Source: Asterias amurensis
Taxonomy: Eukaryota > Echinodermata > Asteroidea > Forcipulatida > Asteriidae
Direction: 5' to 3'
Assembly (NCBI RefSeq): GCF_032118995.1
Contig: NC_092662.1
Coordinates: 16,381,701-16,445,700 of the forward strand
Length of the DNA stretch: 64,000 nucleotides
Under the pieces are notes generated by a model, which worked only from the letters and a program-made list of their open reading frames with translations, was not told the origin of the DNA and did not search any database. The translations under genes and the position numbers were made by a program. Every line of letters begins with the position of its first letter. The first letter of the stretch is position 1. Shown piece after piece: positions 1-10,800 of the stretch.

Positions 1-94
1 CTCTACTTATCAATATCTTTGTTTGGGCAACCGGTCTGAAGCCATTTAACCTGTACATTTTGTGTAGCCAAGGATCGTACCAAACTTTATGCTG

Positions 95-200
95 CCACAT
101 TAATCCGGAGGAAGCAGGTTTAAGTCCCGCTGTAGTCAATGTTTTTGTCAACCCCGAATTATTGAAAATTTACCCAGTCAGTTTTCCTCATGGCAAGTCA
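95..200 (+). repeat. tRNA-SINE fragment
   Basis: It holds a degenerate B-box-like GCAGGTTTAAGTCCCGC followed by a tail (GTCAACCCC...TTTACCCAGTCAG) shared with the SINE at 1238-1372. It lies in a collagen intron. Confidence 0.5.
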
Positions 201-290
201 ATATTATACCAAGAATAATAAAATTAAGATCAAACCTAAACCCAATCAATGAATTAACAAAACTGAACATTCATTTTAACTTTGTTACAG

Positions 291-3200
291 GGAGATCCAA
301 CACCTGGAAATGCTGGTGATCCAGGTGAGCCTGGCCCAGCAGGGAACCCTGGTGGACGGGTGAGTTGCCTTGACCTGTTTGCCTTCTCTTTTCTTTCTCT
401 CTATCTTTTGCAAAAGAAACTGTTTTAAATAGTGATGTTTTTTTTTTAAATGTATATTTTTTGTTTTGTGTTTAGATGCTTTTGTATAAATTCAGGTTGT
501 GGAGAATCAGCAATTGCTGCGATATTAAATGATTGTTTTGATTTTTTTTTTCAGGGGCCAAAAGGTTATAAAGGAAACCCAGGTACTAAGGGTGTCAGGG
601 TAAGTTATAAACTTTGCTCAGTTTGTTTACCATTAAGGAGCCTTGTATATGATCTAGCCAACTCAAATGGAAGTAGGAAGTAGAAATAGAAGAAATCACA
701 CTCTTGAAAGATATGGTTCTCGATGTCGCCTTTGACCTGAAGTTTATTGAAAGTGGATACGTCTAAGCAACTAATATGTAAAGTCATTATTGAAGTTCTG
801 TAATCTATCTTTCACAATTCAGGGTCAACCAGGACCCCCGGGTCCTCCTGGACCCCCAGCAGGTTCACCCCCAGCTGTGAGTCCAACACGAGCCACATCC
901 TCAACGGCGCTTCCACCGACTACGGTAAGTAGCCACTTGTGTACACTTGTTTACACACATGGTGTTACTGCAAACCAAATATATGTATAGCCACTTGTTT
1001 GTTCTTATAGTCAACTTTCTGTGTTACGTTTCAAAACTTTTTTATGTATGGTTATTAAGAATGGCCAAAAGTGGCTTTTTCTTCCCTCTTTTTTTTGGGA
1101 TTTGGTTTCCAGTCCCCACCTAATGCATGGATTTTTCCAGGTAATAATTCTCTTGGGTTTCCATCCGTCATCTATCACTGAAACTTCCTTATCTTCCTTG
1201 TAGCAGATATTTACAAAATAGGGAGACCACCAGCATAGGGCTCGATAGCTCAGTTGCTAGAGTGCCGACACGTTAAACCGGAGGTCGTTGGTTCAAACCC
1301 TGCTCGAGTAAATTTTCTTTGTTAAACCCCAAATCATTTACCCAGTCAGTTTCCCTTGTGGTATTATAACTTGACTGGTCAAAGAAAGTAGGGTTATATT
1401 TATTGCATGGGATCCATAGTTTGTCTTTTAACTGGCCATAATTTTCCATTTCTTGACAGCCCGTCCCAATAGTTCCAGATCTTATGAAGAAAACTGGTAC
1501 GAAGGCCAATCCAGCCGCCAATTGTAAAGATTTAAAAGAAGATTTTCCAGATTATCCTGACGGTGAGTTTACTTGATTTCTCTCTCTAGTCATAAATCCT
1601 TACCTATAATTAATTTTGAGAAGTGTTTCCCAGTCAGAAGTTGTTGCCCTCAACTTGGAAAACTTATCCAAACATACAAAAATATAAAAGTTGTAGAAAA
1701 AACTTGTTCAGATGTAACTGAAAGCAGACAAAAGTTCGTAGATTTTTCTCGTAAAGTATAAACATTAAAAAAAAATTCTGAGTATCATACACTTTTGTTA
1801 TCAACCAAATCTTTTTTATCTTCTCTATTTTTGGAGGTTTTGAGGAAATAAATAAATAAATAAAAATTGCTAACACACATCTGTGTAAAGGGTAAAACCA
1901 AAGTTAATATAGGTTGATTTGGTGGTGATGTTTGGCCAACAGGTCAGTACTGGCTGGACCCTAATGAAGGTTCAGATGGAGATAAATTCCAAGCACAGTG
2001 TGATTTTACCGGCGGTGGTAGGACTTGCGTCGCCCCTGCTACTGAAACAGTAAGTCACTGACTATTAGCTACCCATGAAAGTGGGATGTTTATTAGATAA
2101 AAAAATGTACTTTTTAAGACACTGGACACTATTGATACTTGTCAAAGACAAGTCTTCTCACTTGGTGTATCTCAACATATGCAAAATATAACAAACCTGT
2201 GAATTTTTTTAGCTCAATTGGTAATCGAAGTTACGAGATAATAATGAAAGAAAAAACACCCTTGTCACAAAAAGTTGTGTGCTTTCAGATGCTTGATTTC
2301 GAGACCTCAAGTTCTTAACTTGAGGTCTCGAAATCAAATTCGTGGAAAATTACTTCTTTCTCGAAAACTATGTAACTCCAGAGGGAGCCGTATCTCACAA
2401 TGTTTGATACTATCAACCTCTCTCCATTACTCGTTACCAAGTGAGGTTTTATGCTAATAATTATTTTGAGTAATCACCAATAGTGTCCACTGCCTTTAAG
2501 GCTGCTGCCATTTATCTGATGGTCGAATGCCTCATGCTATTTTCATGGCTACTCTCAAGATTGTAAGTCACCATCCCTCAGTCATCCAAGTTATCTCTCC
2601 CTCAGCAGCAACCAGTGAAATTCTTTAAAATAGTGTGTGAAAATCTTTAAAACAGTGTGTGGCATGCCTTGAGGCACAACGGACAAGCTTTGTATATCAG
2701 TTGTGTTAGCGCCAAAAAGCAAGGCGTTACAAACATATATATCAATTAACAATTGTTTTTTTTTTTTTTTTTTTCAGATTGAAACAAAAGCGTGGCCCAA
2801 AAGTGAGGGTTGGTTTAGTACATGGGCTGATGGCGTCAGGATACGGTATACAGCAAACAGGGTCCAATTCAGGTTTTTACAATTAAAAAGTAAAAAGGCG
2901 ACACAGCAGTAAGTACAAATGTTTGCGTCATTTTTGTTTTTCTGCTAACATTGCATTGCAATTGCTTCAGCAGTGGCTACAATAAAGCGCTACATAAGAA
3001 CAGAGTATTATAAGGTTATATTGCATTGAGGTCATGTCACACTGAGCTCCTCTTTCAAACCGCATCATCGTCAGCTCTTTCTCTTTCAGAATAACCTATA
3101 AATGTCAACGAAGTGTAGCCTATTTTCATCAAAAGGGCAATCACCATGATAAGGCAGCCGAATTCAAGGCTCATAATGATGAGGCCATAACACACGAAAG

Positions 3201-4056
3201 TCCCATAATGCAAGTCACAGCAGACGGATGCCAGGTAAAAAATATCCCCTCCCCTTCCCCCTTGAATAGTGCCTAGTTTGGACGGCACCTAGTTTGTACA
3301 GTGCCTGAGCCCTAGTTTGGACGGCACCTAGTTTGTGAAGTGCCTTAGCCCTAGTTTAGACGGCACCTACTTTGTGAAGTGCCTGAGCCCTAGTTTAGAC
3401 GGCACCTAGTTTGTGAAGTGCCTGAGCTCTAGTTTGGACGGCACCTAGTTTGTGAAGTGCCTGAGCCCTAGTTTAGACGGCACCTACTTTGTGAAGTGCC
3501 TGAGACCTAGTTTAGACGGCACCTAGTTTGTGAAGTGCCTGAGCCCTAGTTTAGACGGCACCTAGTTTGTGAAGTGCCTGAGCCCTAGTTTAGACGGCAC
3601 CTAGTTTGTGAAGTGCCTGAGCCCTAGTTTAGACGGCACCTAGTTTGTGAAGTGCCTGAGCCCTAGTTTAGACGGCACCTAGTTTGTGAAGTGCCTGAGT
3701 CCTAGTTTAGACAGCACCTAGTTTGTGAAGTGCCTGAGCCCTAGTTTAGACAGCACCTAGTTTGTGAAGTGCCTGAGCTCTAGTTTGGACGGCACCTAGT
3801 TTGTGAAGTGCCTGAGCTCTAGTTTGGATGGCACGTAATTAGAACAGTGCCCCAGTCCTATTCTAACACCATTCCCCTTTGTTTTCTGTCTCTTGTCCCC
3901 AAACAGACTGCACCTAAGAAGGTTAAACAAACCGTGTTTGAGTTATCAACCAGCGAGGTGGAGCTGCTCCCCATCATGGATGTGTTACCCAAAGGTTACA
4001 ACAGCAACACTGGGCAAAAATTTGGTTTAGAGATCGGTCCTGTGTGTTTTCTATGA
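291..4056 (+). CDS. Fibrillar collagen (type V/XI-like), 3' end: triple-helix tail and COLFI C-propeptide, partial
   Basis: Eight exons (291-359, 555-599, 823-924, 1460-1562, 1943-2049, 2778-2908, 3090-3234, 3907-4056) splice in frame at GT-AG sites to 283 codons plus TGA. The first three encode Gly-X-Y repeats ending GPPGPPGPP; the 45-nt exon is a classic fibrillar collagen size. A Pro/Thr-rich telopeptide follows, then a COLFI domain with the Ca-binding pattern DPNEG...D, a QVTADGC-type core and the end IGPVCFL. Wording such as DYPDGQYWLDPNEG and KSEGWFSTW resembles vertebrate COL5A1/COL11 chains best. The product is secreted procollagen; the C-propeptide nucleates trimer assembly in the ER. 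Six of the family's eight cysteines are present; the second and third, which form the interchain bond, are replaced by Asp and Ser. One Gly-X-Y break (GDPTPG) lies in the first exon. The 5' part of the gene is outside the window. Confidence 0.95.
1238..1372 (+). repeat. tRNA-derived SINE in a collagen intron
   Basis: It has an A-box-like GATAGCTCAGTTGCTAGAG, then GTCGTTGGTTCAAACCC as B-box, then a non-tRNA tail with TTTACCCAGTCAGTTTCCCT. Related copies are at 95-200 (+) and 60220-60300 (-). The head is too diverged and lacks the paired stems of a functional tRNA gene. Confidence 0.65.
2114..2499. repeat. MITE family A, copy 1
   Basis: This non-autonomous inverted-repeat element of about 385 bp has ends like TTAAAGGCAGTGGACACTAT and its complement, with TTAA at both edges. 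Its centre is a perfect palindrome around GATTTCGAGACCTCAAG. It lies in a collagen intron. Short open frames across family A copies are by-products of the repeat, not genes. Confidence 0.9.
3268..3840. repeat. 39-bp minisatellite in a collagen intron
   Basis: About 14 to 15 tandem copies of a 39-bp unit carry CTAGTTTAGACGGCACC and TTTGTGAAGTGCCTGAG. Central copies are almost identical and outer ones diverge, as expected of an array still being homogenised. The array fills the intron between the last two coding exons. Confidence 0.95.
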
Positions 4057-4611
4057 GGTCAAGTGGTTCGTAGTTCACTCTTTTTTTTACCAAAAAATAC
4101 CCACATTCAGATGACGTTTTTGTTATTATTATCACAATTAAGGCCCTGTCATACAGGGTAATTTTTGCAGGCATTGTGAAGGCAACCATTTGCACGCTAC
4201 AGCTGTATGCAAACGGAACTTTTTGGCAGTACAATAGATGTTCTTCTGGCTGTAACTCTTTATCCCAAGGGAAAATGAAATGTGAATAAATTTTTCTTCT
4301 TGGAGATTTCCTGGATTGGTTGCCTTTAAATTGCCCCATGCGACATAGCCTTAAAGTTGATGAATAACAGAAACATGGCAAGTCAGAATTTAGTTTATAT
4401 CTTTGTCATGTGGTTGAAGAATCCATAGGAACCTTAGGTGGTATTCGAACTCACGATGTCTTCTTTATATGAAATACGTGCTGAATGTCTGTGACCGGCA
4501 GTCTATAGAAATTTATCTAAATTTTCATTATTCAGAAATGCACCTTTGAATCAGAATTTTTGAATAATCAAATTGTACAGGGTTTCAAACTTGGTTTCCA
4601 TTATATATACA

Positions 4612-4803
4612 GGGGCCAATTTCATAAAGCTGGTAAGCAGAAAATTTTGCTTGAAGATTTTTTTTTCTTAGCAAATGAGTGGGCACCAGTCAAACAACAA
4701 GGTAAACCTAATGTAATTTTGGCTTGTAACCTGTTTCTGCTAAGCAATACTTTTCTGTGCTTAGCAAGTTTTTGTGCTTACAGGTTTTATGAAATTGAGC
4801 CCA
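4612..4803. repeat. MITE family E copy (GGGCCCAATTTCATAGAGC ends)
   Basis: Inverted ends GGGGCCAATTTCATAAAGC and TTTTATGAAATTGAGCCC flank AT-rich DNA with TGCTTAGCA words. It is a diverged copy of the family seen best at 39865-40105 and lies in the collagen 3'UTR. Confidence 0.7.
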
Positions 4804-5153
4804 CGTCTCATCCAGTTGGAAAAGATATTGGAATTCCAGTTCGTCAATGTCCACATTTTGATCTCAACTTTGGTGAACAGAGCAGAAAGGAAAAACTCAC
4901 ATGGTAGAGAGTGAACCCTTTTAAAGTATATATTTATGAGAACTCGGTGTTTGTAAGAAATTATTTGTTTTTTAATGGAGGTCATAGTTAAAGCGGAAAT
5001 AAACCGTAATCAGTAAATCTGTATCCCAACATATTGACAACTGGCTGGTCTGGTTTCGACCATTTCTGTATTCTGTTTGACCTGATAGTAACATATGCAA
5101 ATAGATGGGCTGTGCTTGTTTTTTTTTCCCCCTCCATTTGGATTTCATCACCT

Positions 5154-5285
5154 AAGGCCCTTTGCGAAACTACGGCTTCAGCTCCAGATTCGGCTCAGGC
5201 TAGCTTGGCGCTCACTGTCGCGTCAGACCAGTGAACAGAGCCTGAAGCCGTATCCAAAGCCAAAACCGTGGATTCGTAAAGGGCC
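5154..5285. repeat. Fold-back element, AAGGCCCTTTGCG ends
   Basis: The left arm has GGCTTCAGCTCCAGATTCGG and the right arm an imperfect complement ending GATTCGTAAAGGGCC. A second copy of the family is at 34347-34530. Confidence 0.75.
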
Positions 5286-6109
5286 AATGCTGTGGAAAGG
5301 TTGAGGTGGTGCTTGATATGCAAATTAGTAGTGACATCATATGAAAGGCATATAGTTGGCTAATATTGAAATTGACTTAATGTTGTAGTCATTGAGATTA
5401 AGTAGTTTAACTGTTACAAAGTATTAACTTTAACTGCACAATTTTGTCTTCCTTTGTTTTGATGACCTCTGTTTCGAGTTGCGCACAATGTCTAAAACAA
5501 AGTCTATAAAACAATTGTGTTTCTCCTTGTGAAAGTGGTGAATTAAAAATAGGGGTTAAAAAACATTCCTTATCGATAAATCAGGTATTACTTCTGCCAA
5601 TTCTTGCCAGATTATATATGCACTAGTTTTTAACATTTTCCCTACCAAGAAAAGCAGTTGTTGTAACATAAATAAATATTCTACAGAAAATTTACCGTCA
5701 ACAGTTAAGAATAATTGACACTTTCTTCACCAGTTTGTTAATCATTTAATCATTTATTGCTAAGCCCAGTTTTTATTGCTATTTTGTTATGCTTAGTATG
5801 TCTAGTTGATCTACTGTCAGGTATTAAGACATATACATTTTCATATTGAAATTGCAAAGATCATTGGACATTTTGAATGTATGTGGGTTTTTGTGTGAAA
5901 TAGTGTAGCAGCTGTAGTAGAGGGAAAGTTATGCAAATGTGCTCATTTGAATATTTACATTAAACATGCCTTCAGTCGTACACTTATTTTAATATGCAAA
6001 ATTGCAGAAAAGTTTCAAGGATTTCATTGTTACTCATCTTTGCATCAGTCCAATTTACATAAACATGTTTTTATAGATGGTATTACAAAGCCATATCTGC
6101 CAGACACCT

Positions 6110-6300
6110 GTGCCCAATTTCATAGAGTTGATCAAGTACAACAAGGAGCTAAGCACAAACACATTCTGTAAGTTAAATAGCAGTACTGACCAAAATACCA
6201 TTTAACATGTTCCATTTGTGACTGGTATCTTGCTCATTTCTGCTTAGCAGACATTTGTTAAGCAATAATTTCTGCTCATTAGCAGCTCTATGAAATTGAA
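6110..6300. repeat. Degenerate family E copy
   Basis: The left end is CCCAATTTCATAGAGTTG and the right end AGCAGCTCTATGAAATTG, with TTAAGCAATAATTTCTGC inside. The copy is strongly diverged. Confidence 0.5.
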
Positions 6301-7256
6301 ACTTGATGTTTTATAATGCAATGATGTGTTGACTTTATTTTGCTTGTCTTCTGTACAAACACACCATACCCATAGTGAGGCCAGAAGTGAGAACTAGTCA
6401 GCTCCTGCTTTTATGTATTTCAATCAGCATTTGTAGTATGCAATGTGTATACGAGGAACCAAGCAAGGTTATGGGTCGTTTCTTTTGGGGAGTTTTTGTT
6501 TTTAATGAGAGGGACTGAGTTCCCTTATTTTAATATATTTTGTTTTTAGTAGAGATGTATTTTGAGAGTAGTTTATCATGCATTGTTTATAGCACAAGCT
6601 TAAAACAGTTAGGAAATTCAAGTTTAAAATCCTCAAAGCTGAATTTTAATTGAAATATATATTTTACTATCAAGATCGCAAAAAATTATAAATAGAAAAA
6701 AATGCTTTTATTTCTGATTGACAGCAACGCTTATAGAAAATAAAAAATAATACTAAAGTAAACATTTTTTGAACAGTAAAGATATACGTGTATATTAGAA
6801 CTCCCTAACTGGAATATTCGTCTTGCCAAATTCTATTTCCAATTCTTGCCAATTTTGATGTTTTGTTATTACCATGTGGAGAATATTTAGCACCTCAATA
6901 AAGTAACTGCATTTACTGTAGATTGTTCTTTGTCCATTAAATATCATAAAATACTCTCTGTTTTGTGATTTGTTTTCTTTTAGTTATGTTCAAAGGTCAT
7001 TATTCACACTTTATATGAACCAACATTCATGAAATATCAAAAAGCTGTGAATGTTCAAGCTCAATCATTTATCAGAGTCATGAAAAAATAGTGAAATATA
7101 GTTTACATGTTTTCAAACATCACATTTTGAACTTACAAGATCAAAACCCATTGTTTTACCCATTTCTTAAAAGCCAAGTCATTTAAAGCAAAAATATTTC
7201 AAAGAATGTTTTTCTACAATGCGAATATGTTATGTGCATTGCCTTTTTTACTTGCT

Positions 7257-7262
7257 TTTAAT
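7257..7262 (-). terminator. Candidate poly(A) signal of the fusion gene
   Basis: ATTAAA on the minus strand lies about 335 nt past the stop. No AATAAA was found between 7000 and 7590. The two convergent genes would then end within about 350 bp of each other. Weak evidence. Confidence 0.3.
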
Positions 7263-7594
7263 AGTGATTGTTTTATACAAACAAAACTATAGCATATAAT
7301 ATTGTTATATGTATTTATAATGCCACAATATTTATAATTTCACAGCTTGTGAAATTTTATGTGCTCTTCACCAATCCAGAGATATTGTTAATTTCTCTAA
7401 AAGACAAAAATTGTGTTGAGTCAGTTACAAGAAAAATTCAACAGTCACTAATTGAAAGAATGTACACAAAAAATCAAACACGCCATTGAAGTGTAGATTG
7501 TATCTATAACATATCCCACGTCATAAGTCTCACTAACCACCCTCTAGTGTTTTTTTAAAGTCAACAGGTTCCCATGGTCTTGGAGGGGTCCGTC

Positions 7595-7881
7595 TTACGG
7601 AGCACATGCTGGCAGTTGCCCGTCTACCATACTATCACCAACCTCCTCTCCCGTCAGCCTATCCACACACCAGCAAATATCGGAACCCATGTAGCATTGG
7701 ATTTGTTGGTACTGGCCGCCCTTGTCACAGGCTGGGAGGTAGATTCTGCTGGGAACCTCCAAGGAATCGACGGATAGCGGAGCATCTGAGATGAGCGTCT
7801 TGCTGGTTTCATCCTGAGACTCTAGGTACTGCTCAGCCTCTGAGCGACGTGTGAGACAATCAGAGATTTTCATCTTGGAAC
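7595..7881 (-). CDS. Exon 15 of the fusion gene: thyroglobulin type-1 domain 2 and stop
   Basis: One exon holds a whole domain: SDCLTRRSEAEQYL opens it, then PACDKGGQYQQIQC, ICWCVDRLTGEEVG and a closing LPAC, six cysteines in all, followed by AP and TAA at 7595-7597. The first loop is about 20 residues longer than usual, as in some thyropins. GTAAGA overlaps the stop and could act as a donor. Confidence 0.9.
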
Positions 7882-10800
7882 CTGCCAATGGTGAGTAAGT
7901 TTTACTTAGTTTTGTATAAAAAAAAATCATGACCTCCCTAGTTGTTTAAATAATAGATGGGTTGCAATACGAGTCATTGACCGCCATCTTTGATGTATTT
8001 TACATGTGAAAAGTGCCACACTCGGCGCGTAAATGCATGCACTTTTCACGTGTAGAATACATCAAATACAGCAGTTGATGACGTGTATTGCATTCGTGTG
8101 AGTAATATTATATATTGGCTTTTTTTATGGCAATGATTTCAAAGTTTTTTGACAGATAAGTTAATATGCAGAAACTCTTTCTTTGCTTTGCAGGCGAAGA
8201 TTTTGAGCAGTTAATAGAAATTGTTAATTTGACAATCTTTCCCTGACTAGGTTTTACCTTTGATTGGAGTTGTCAATTTATCTTGACTTTGACTGCAATC
8301 TGGTTTTGTGTCATGTGACACCCTGGTAGACTGTATTTCTACACCGGTACTCTGGTCCACACACCAGCATTCTTCTACATGGCATTGGATCTACAATACA
8401 TATCACAAAGTTGTTTAAAAACGTTTTACAAAATCTTATAAAAACAGCTTCTTTAAATGTATGACCTGATGATGTCCCTTGATTAATTTGGGGGTAATGA
8501 GTAATTTAATTTTTTTTTCTAGCATATTTTCTTTCGAAAAGTTGTCTCAAGCAAAGAAAGTACTCCACCATTTGAGACACTTTCTGGACAAAGAATTTAT
8601 TTTTCAATAAAAAAGGGGCTCTACTAGACTTGTGGACAAGTCGTTAATGGTCTGCCGCGGTGAGATAGTTGAGTTGAGATCACTGCTCTCGTGCTAACTG
8701 CTAGTTGCCGATTTCTACTGCCCATTAAATTGGACTGTAGTCGTGAGAGCAGTAGCCACGCCAGGCCAGCAGTCTCGCGAGAATACCAGGGGAATCACAT
8801 GGAGATACGGAACGCTCTCATCGCGACAGACATTTAACGACTTGTCCACAAGTCTAGGGCTCTACTTGCTGGTTCAAATGTTTCACTTTGAAGCTTTGTT
8901 GTCCAAGAGAAAACCTGTATCTATTTTTTTCAGTATTATGACTTTTTTTTCTTTTTTTCTTTCTAGATTGCATCTCTGAAACTGACCTGAGTGAATGTAC
9001 CGTCTGGCTCGCAGTCCAGTACAGGAGCAGCATGTTTAGAGCTGGGTGACGACGTAGCTTGATGGAGACAAGATGTCATCTTAGTCAACCTTGCCGCCTC
9101 ATGCTGTATCTCAGCGCTTGAATCCCCACCAGCTGTCTGCGCCATGTTACCGAAGTCCTTGGGTGCAGTCGCCAACTCGGTAGGAACTACAAATAAAGGT
9201 ATAGTCATGAAATGGTAAATATATTCTCAAACAAATTATAATCTTACAAGCTTAATTAGGTGAGGTTTGTGGTTGTTCCATTTGTAAACCTCTGTTGAGT
9301 AGTGCTGGTTCTAAACAGAACTGGTTGTTGACAACTCAACTATGGTCTGATTTGGAAAGGTTTGCGGTAACACCATGTAATGACTATCTCTAATGAGTTG
9401 GGTTGGTTCTGAAAAGAATCGTTGGTTTCCACTCGACGTTTCGATCAGTATGCTCTGATCGTATTTTTTTTCTATTTTTTTTTCTTTTCTCCAGAAGACG
9501 ATCAGAGCATACTGATCGAAACGTCGAGTGGAAACCAATGGTTCTTTTCAGAACCACCCCAACTCGTTAGAGATGGTCATTAAATGGTGTTACCACAAAC
9601 CTTTCATTATCATATTTCCACCATGCAAAGTTTTGAATCCTACTTATGGTCTGATTGTCTTCAGGAGAAACGTACTTGGTAAGAAGCACTGCAGCTAGCT
9701 GTTGATAGTATATAACCCGTTTTGAGAATGAGGATTCCCTACGGAATAGTATGGTTTTGAAAAATGTTCACCCCAAAACTTTCTAGTTAGATTTACGAGG
9801 GTTGTGTCTGTTTGCGTAGGAGGCAAGAGATGTATCTGGCTGGTACCTGCTGTCACCATGCTAAACATGTATAGCTCCAACTTTCTTGTGAAAATAACTG
9901 TGACATTTGTTTTGCTGTTTTCTAAGCAAGCAGTCATTAAATTCAACTGAAAATTTTATGAGGCTTTTATTGTATCTTTCTTTACAAAAACTAATCTCCG
10001 ACTCTACTTTTAAACCAATCCAGTAATACAACACCATACACAGTCTTACATCTTAGAATGAGACCCGATTTGTTTGAAGTGCAACATTTGACTCACCTTG
10101 CGGTGTTTCAGAACACTGACAAACAGGGCAGTTGTCTTCATCCAGTTTAAAGCCATATATACAGAACATCTTGCAGATGATTTTGACATCGCACTCTGAA
10201 ACAAAAAATAGATACTCAAAATAGGTTTTTTTAATAGTTTTAAATATAAATAACTTTTCTCCCAAGTATTAATTTAAAAAGGCTGTACTTTTTGCCTCTC
10301 GGAATGGATACAGTCTTTTTACAAACATTTATTAAATAAATTACACAGGAAAAGATTTTTAAAATTTTTTTTTCATTTTTTTTTCTTCGAATCTCACCCA
10401 AGTGCTGGTGATTTTTTTTTACAGGACTCTGGAAATTACTGAGTATACTGTGCTAACACACATCGGTGTATGGGTATAAAAAAAAAAAAAAAAATTAAAA
10501 TATTTAAATTAGTAATTTGTTTTCTGTTTAGTGATGGCAGCACTTGAAGCAAAAACATTTGTCTCAATATCACACTGTGTCTTGTACTTCCTCAAAATAA
10601 ATACCTATAACCGAAACCAAGTGTGATGTTTCAGAAACCTAAGCTAGGTTTTATTTTTTTGTTGGCCTACCTCGCTTTACTTTGAGTGGTTCAGGTCCCA
10701 TGCTTAGAGCTAGAGCAATCGGTTGTCGCCTCATGCCTTCAGATAATAGTCCCGAGTCCATCTCTTGGCCTGCCATGGGGGGACTCACTCCTGGAACAAA

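Larger units (their letters stand above)
4057..6920 (+). other. Collagen 3'UTR with candidate poly(A) signal at 6897-6902
   Basis: No coding exon is seen after the collagen stop. AATAAA at 6897-6902 follows a long AT-rich stretch and is the best poly(A) signal before the convergent gene. The 3'UTR would be about 2.85 kb and contains inverted-repeat fragments at 4612-4803, 5154-5285 and about 6110-6300. The end is inferred; an earlier signal could be used. Confidence 0.5.

Noticed and set aside
4560-4907. 115-codon plus-strand frame after the collagen stop
   Set aside because: It overlaps a family E copy in the 3'UTR; no domain recognised.
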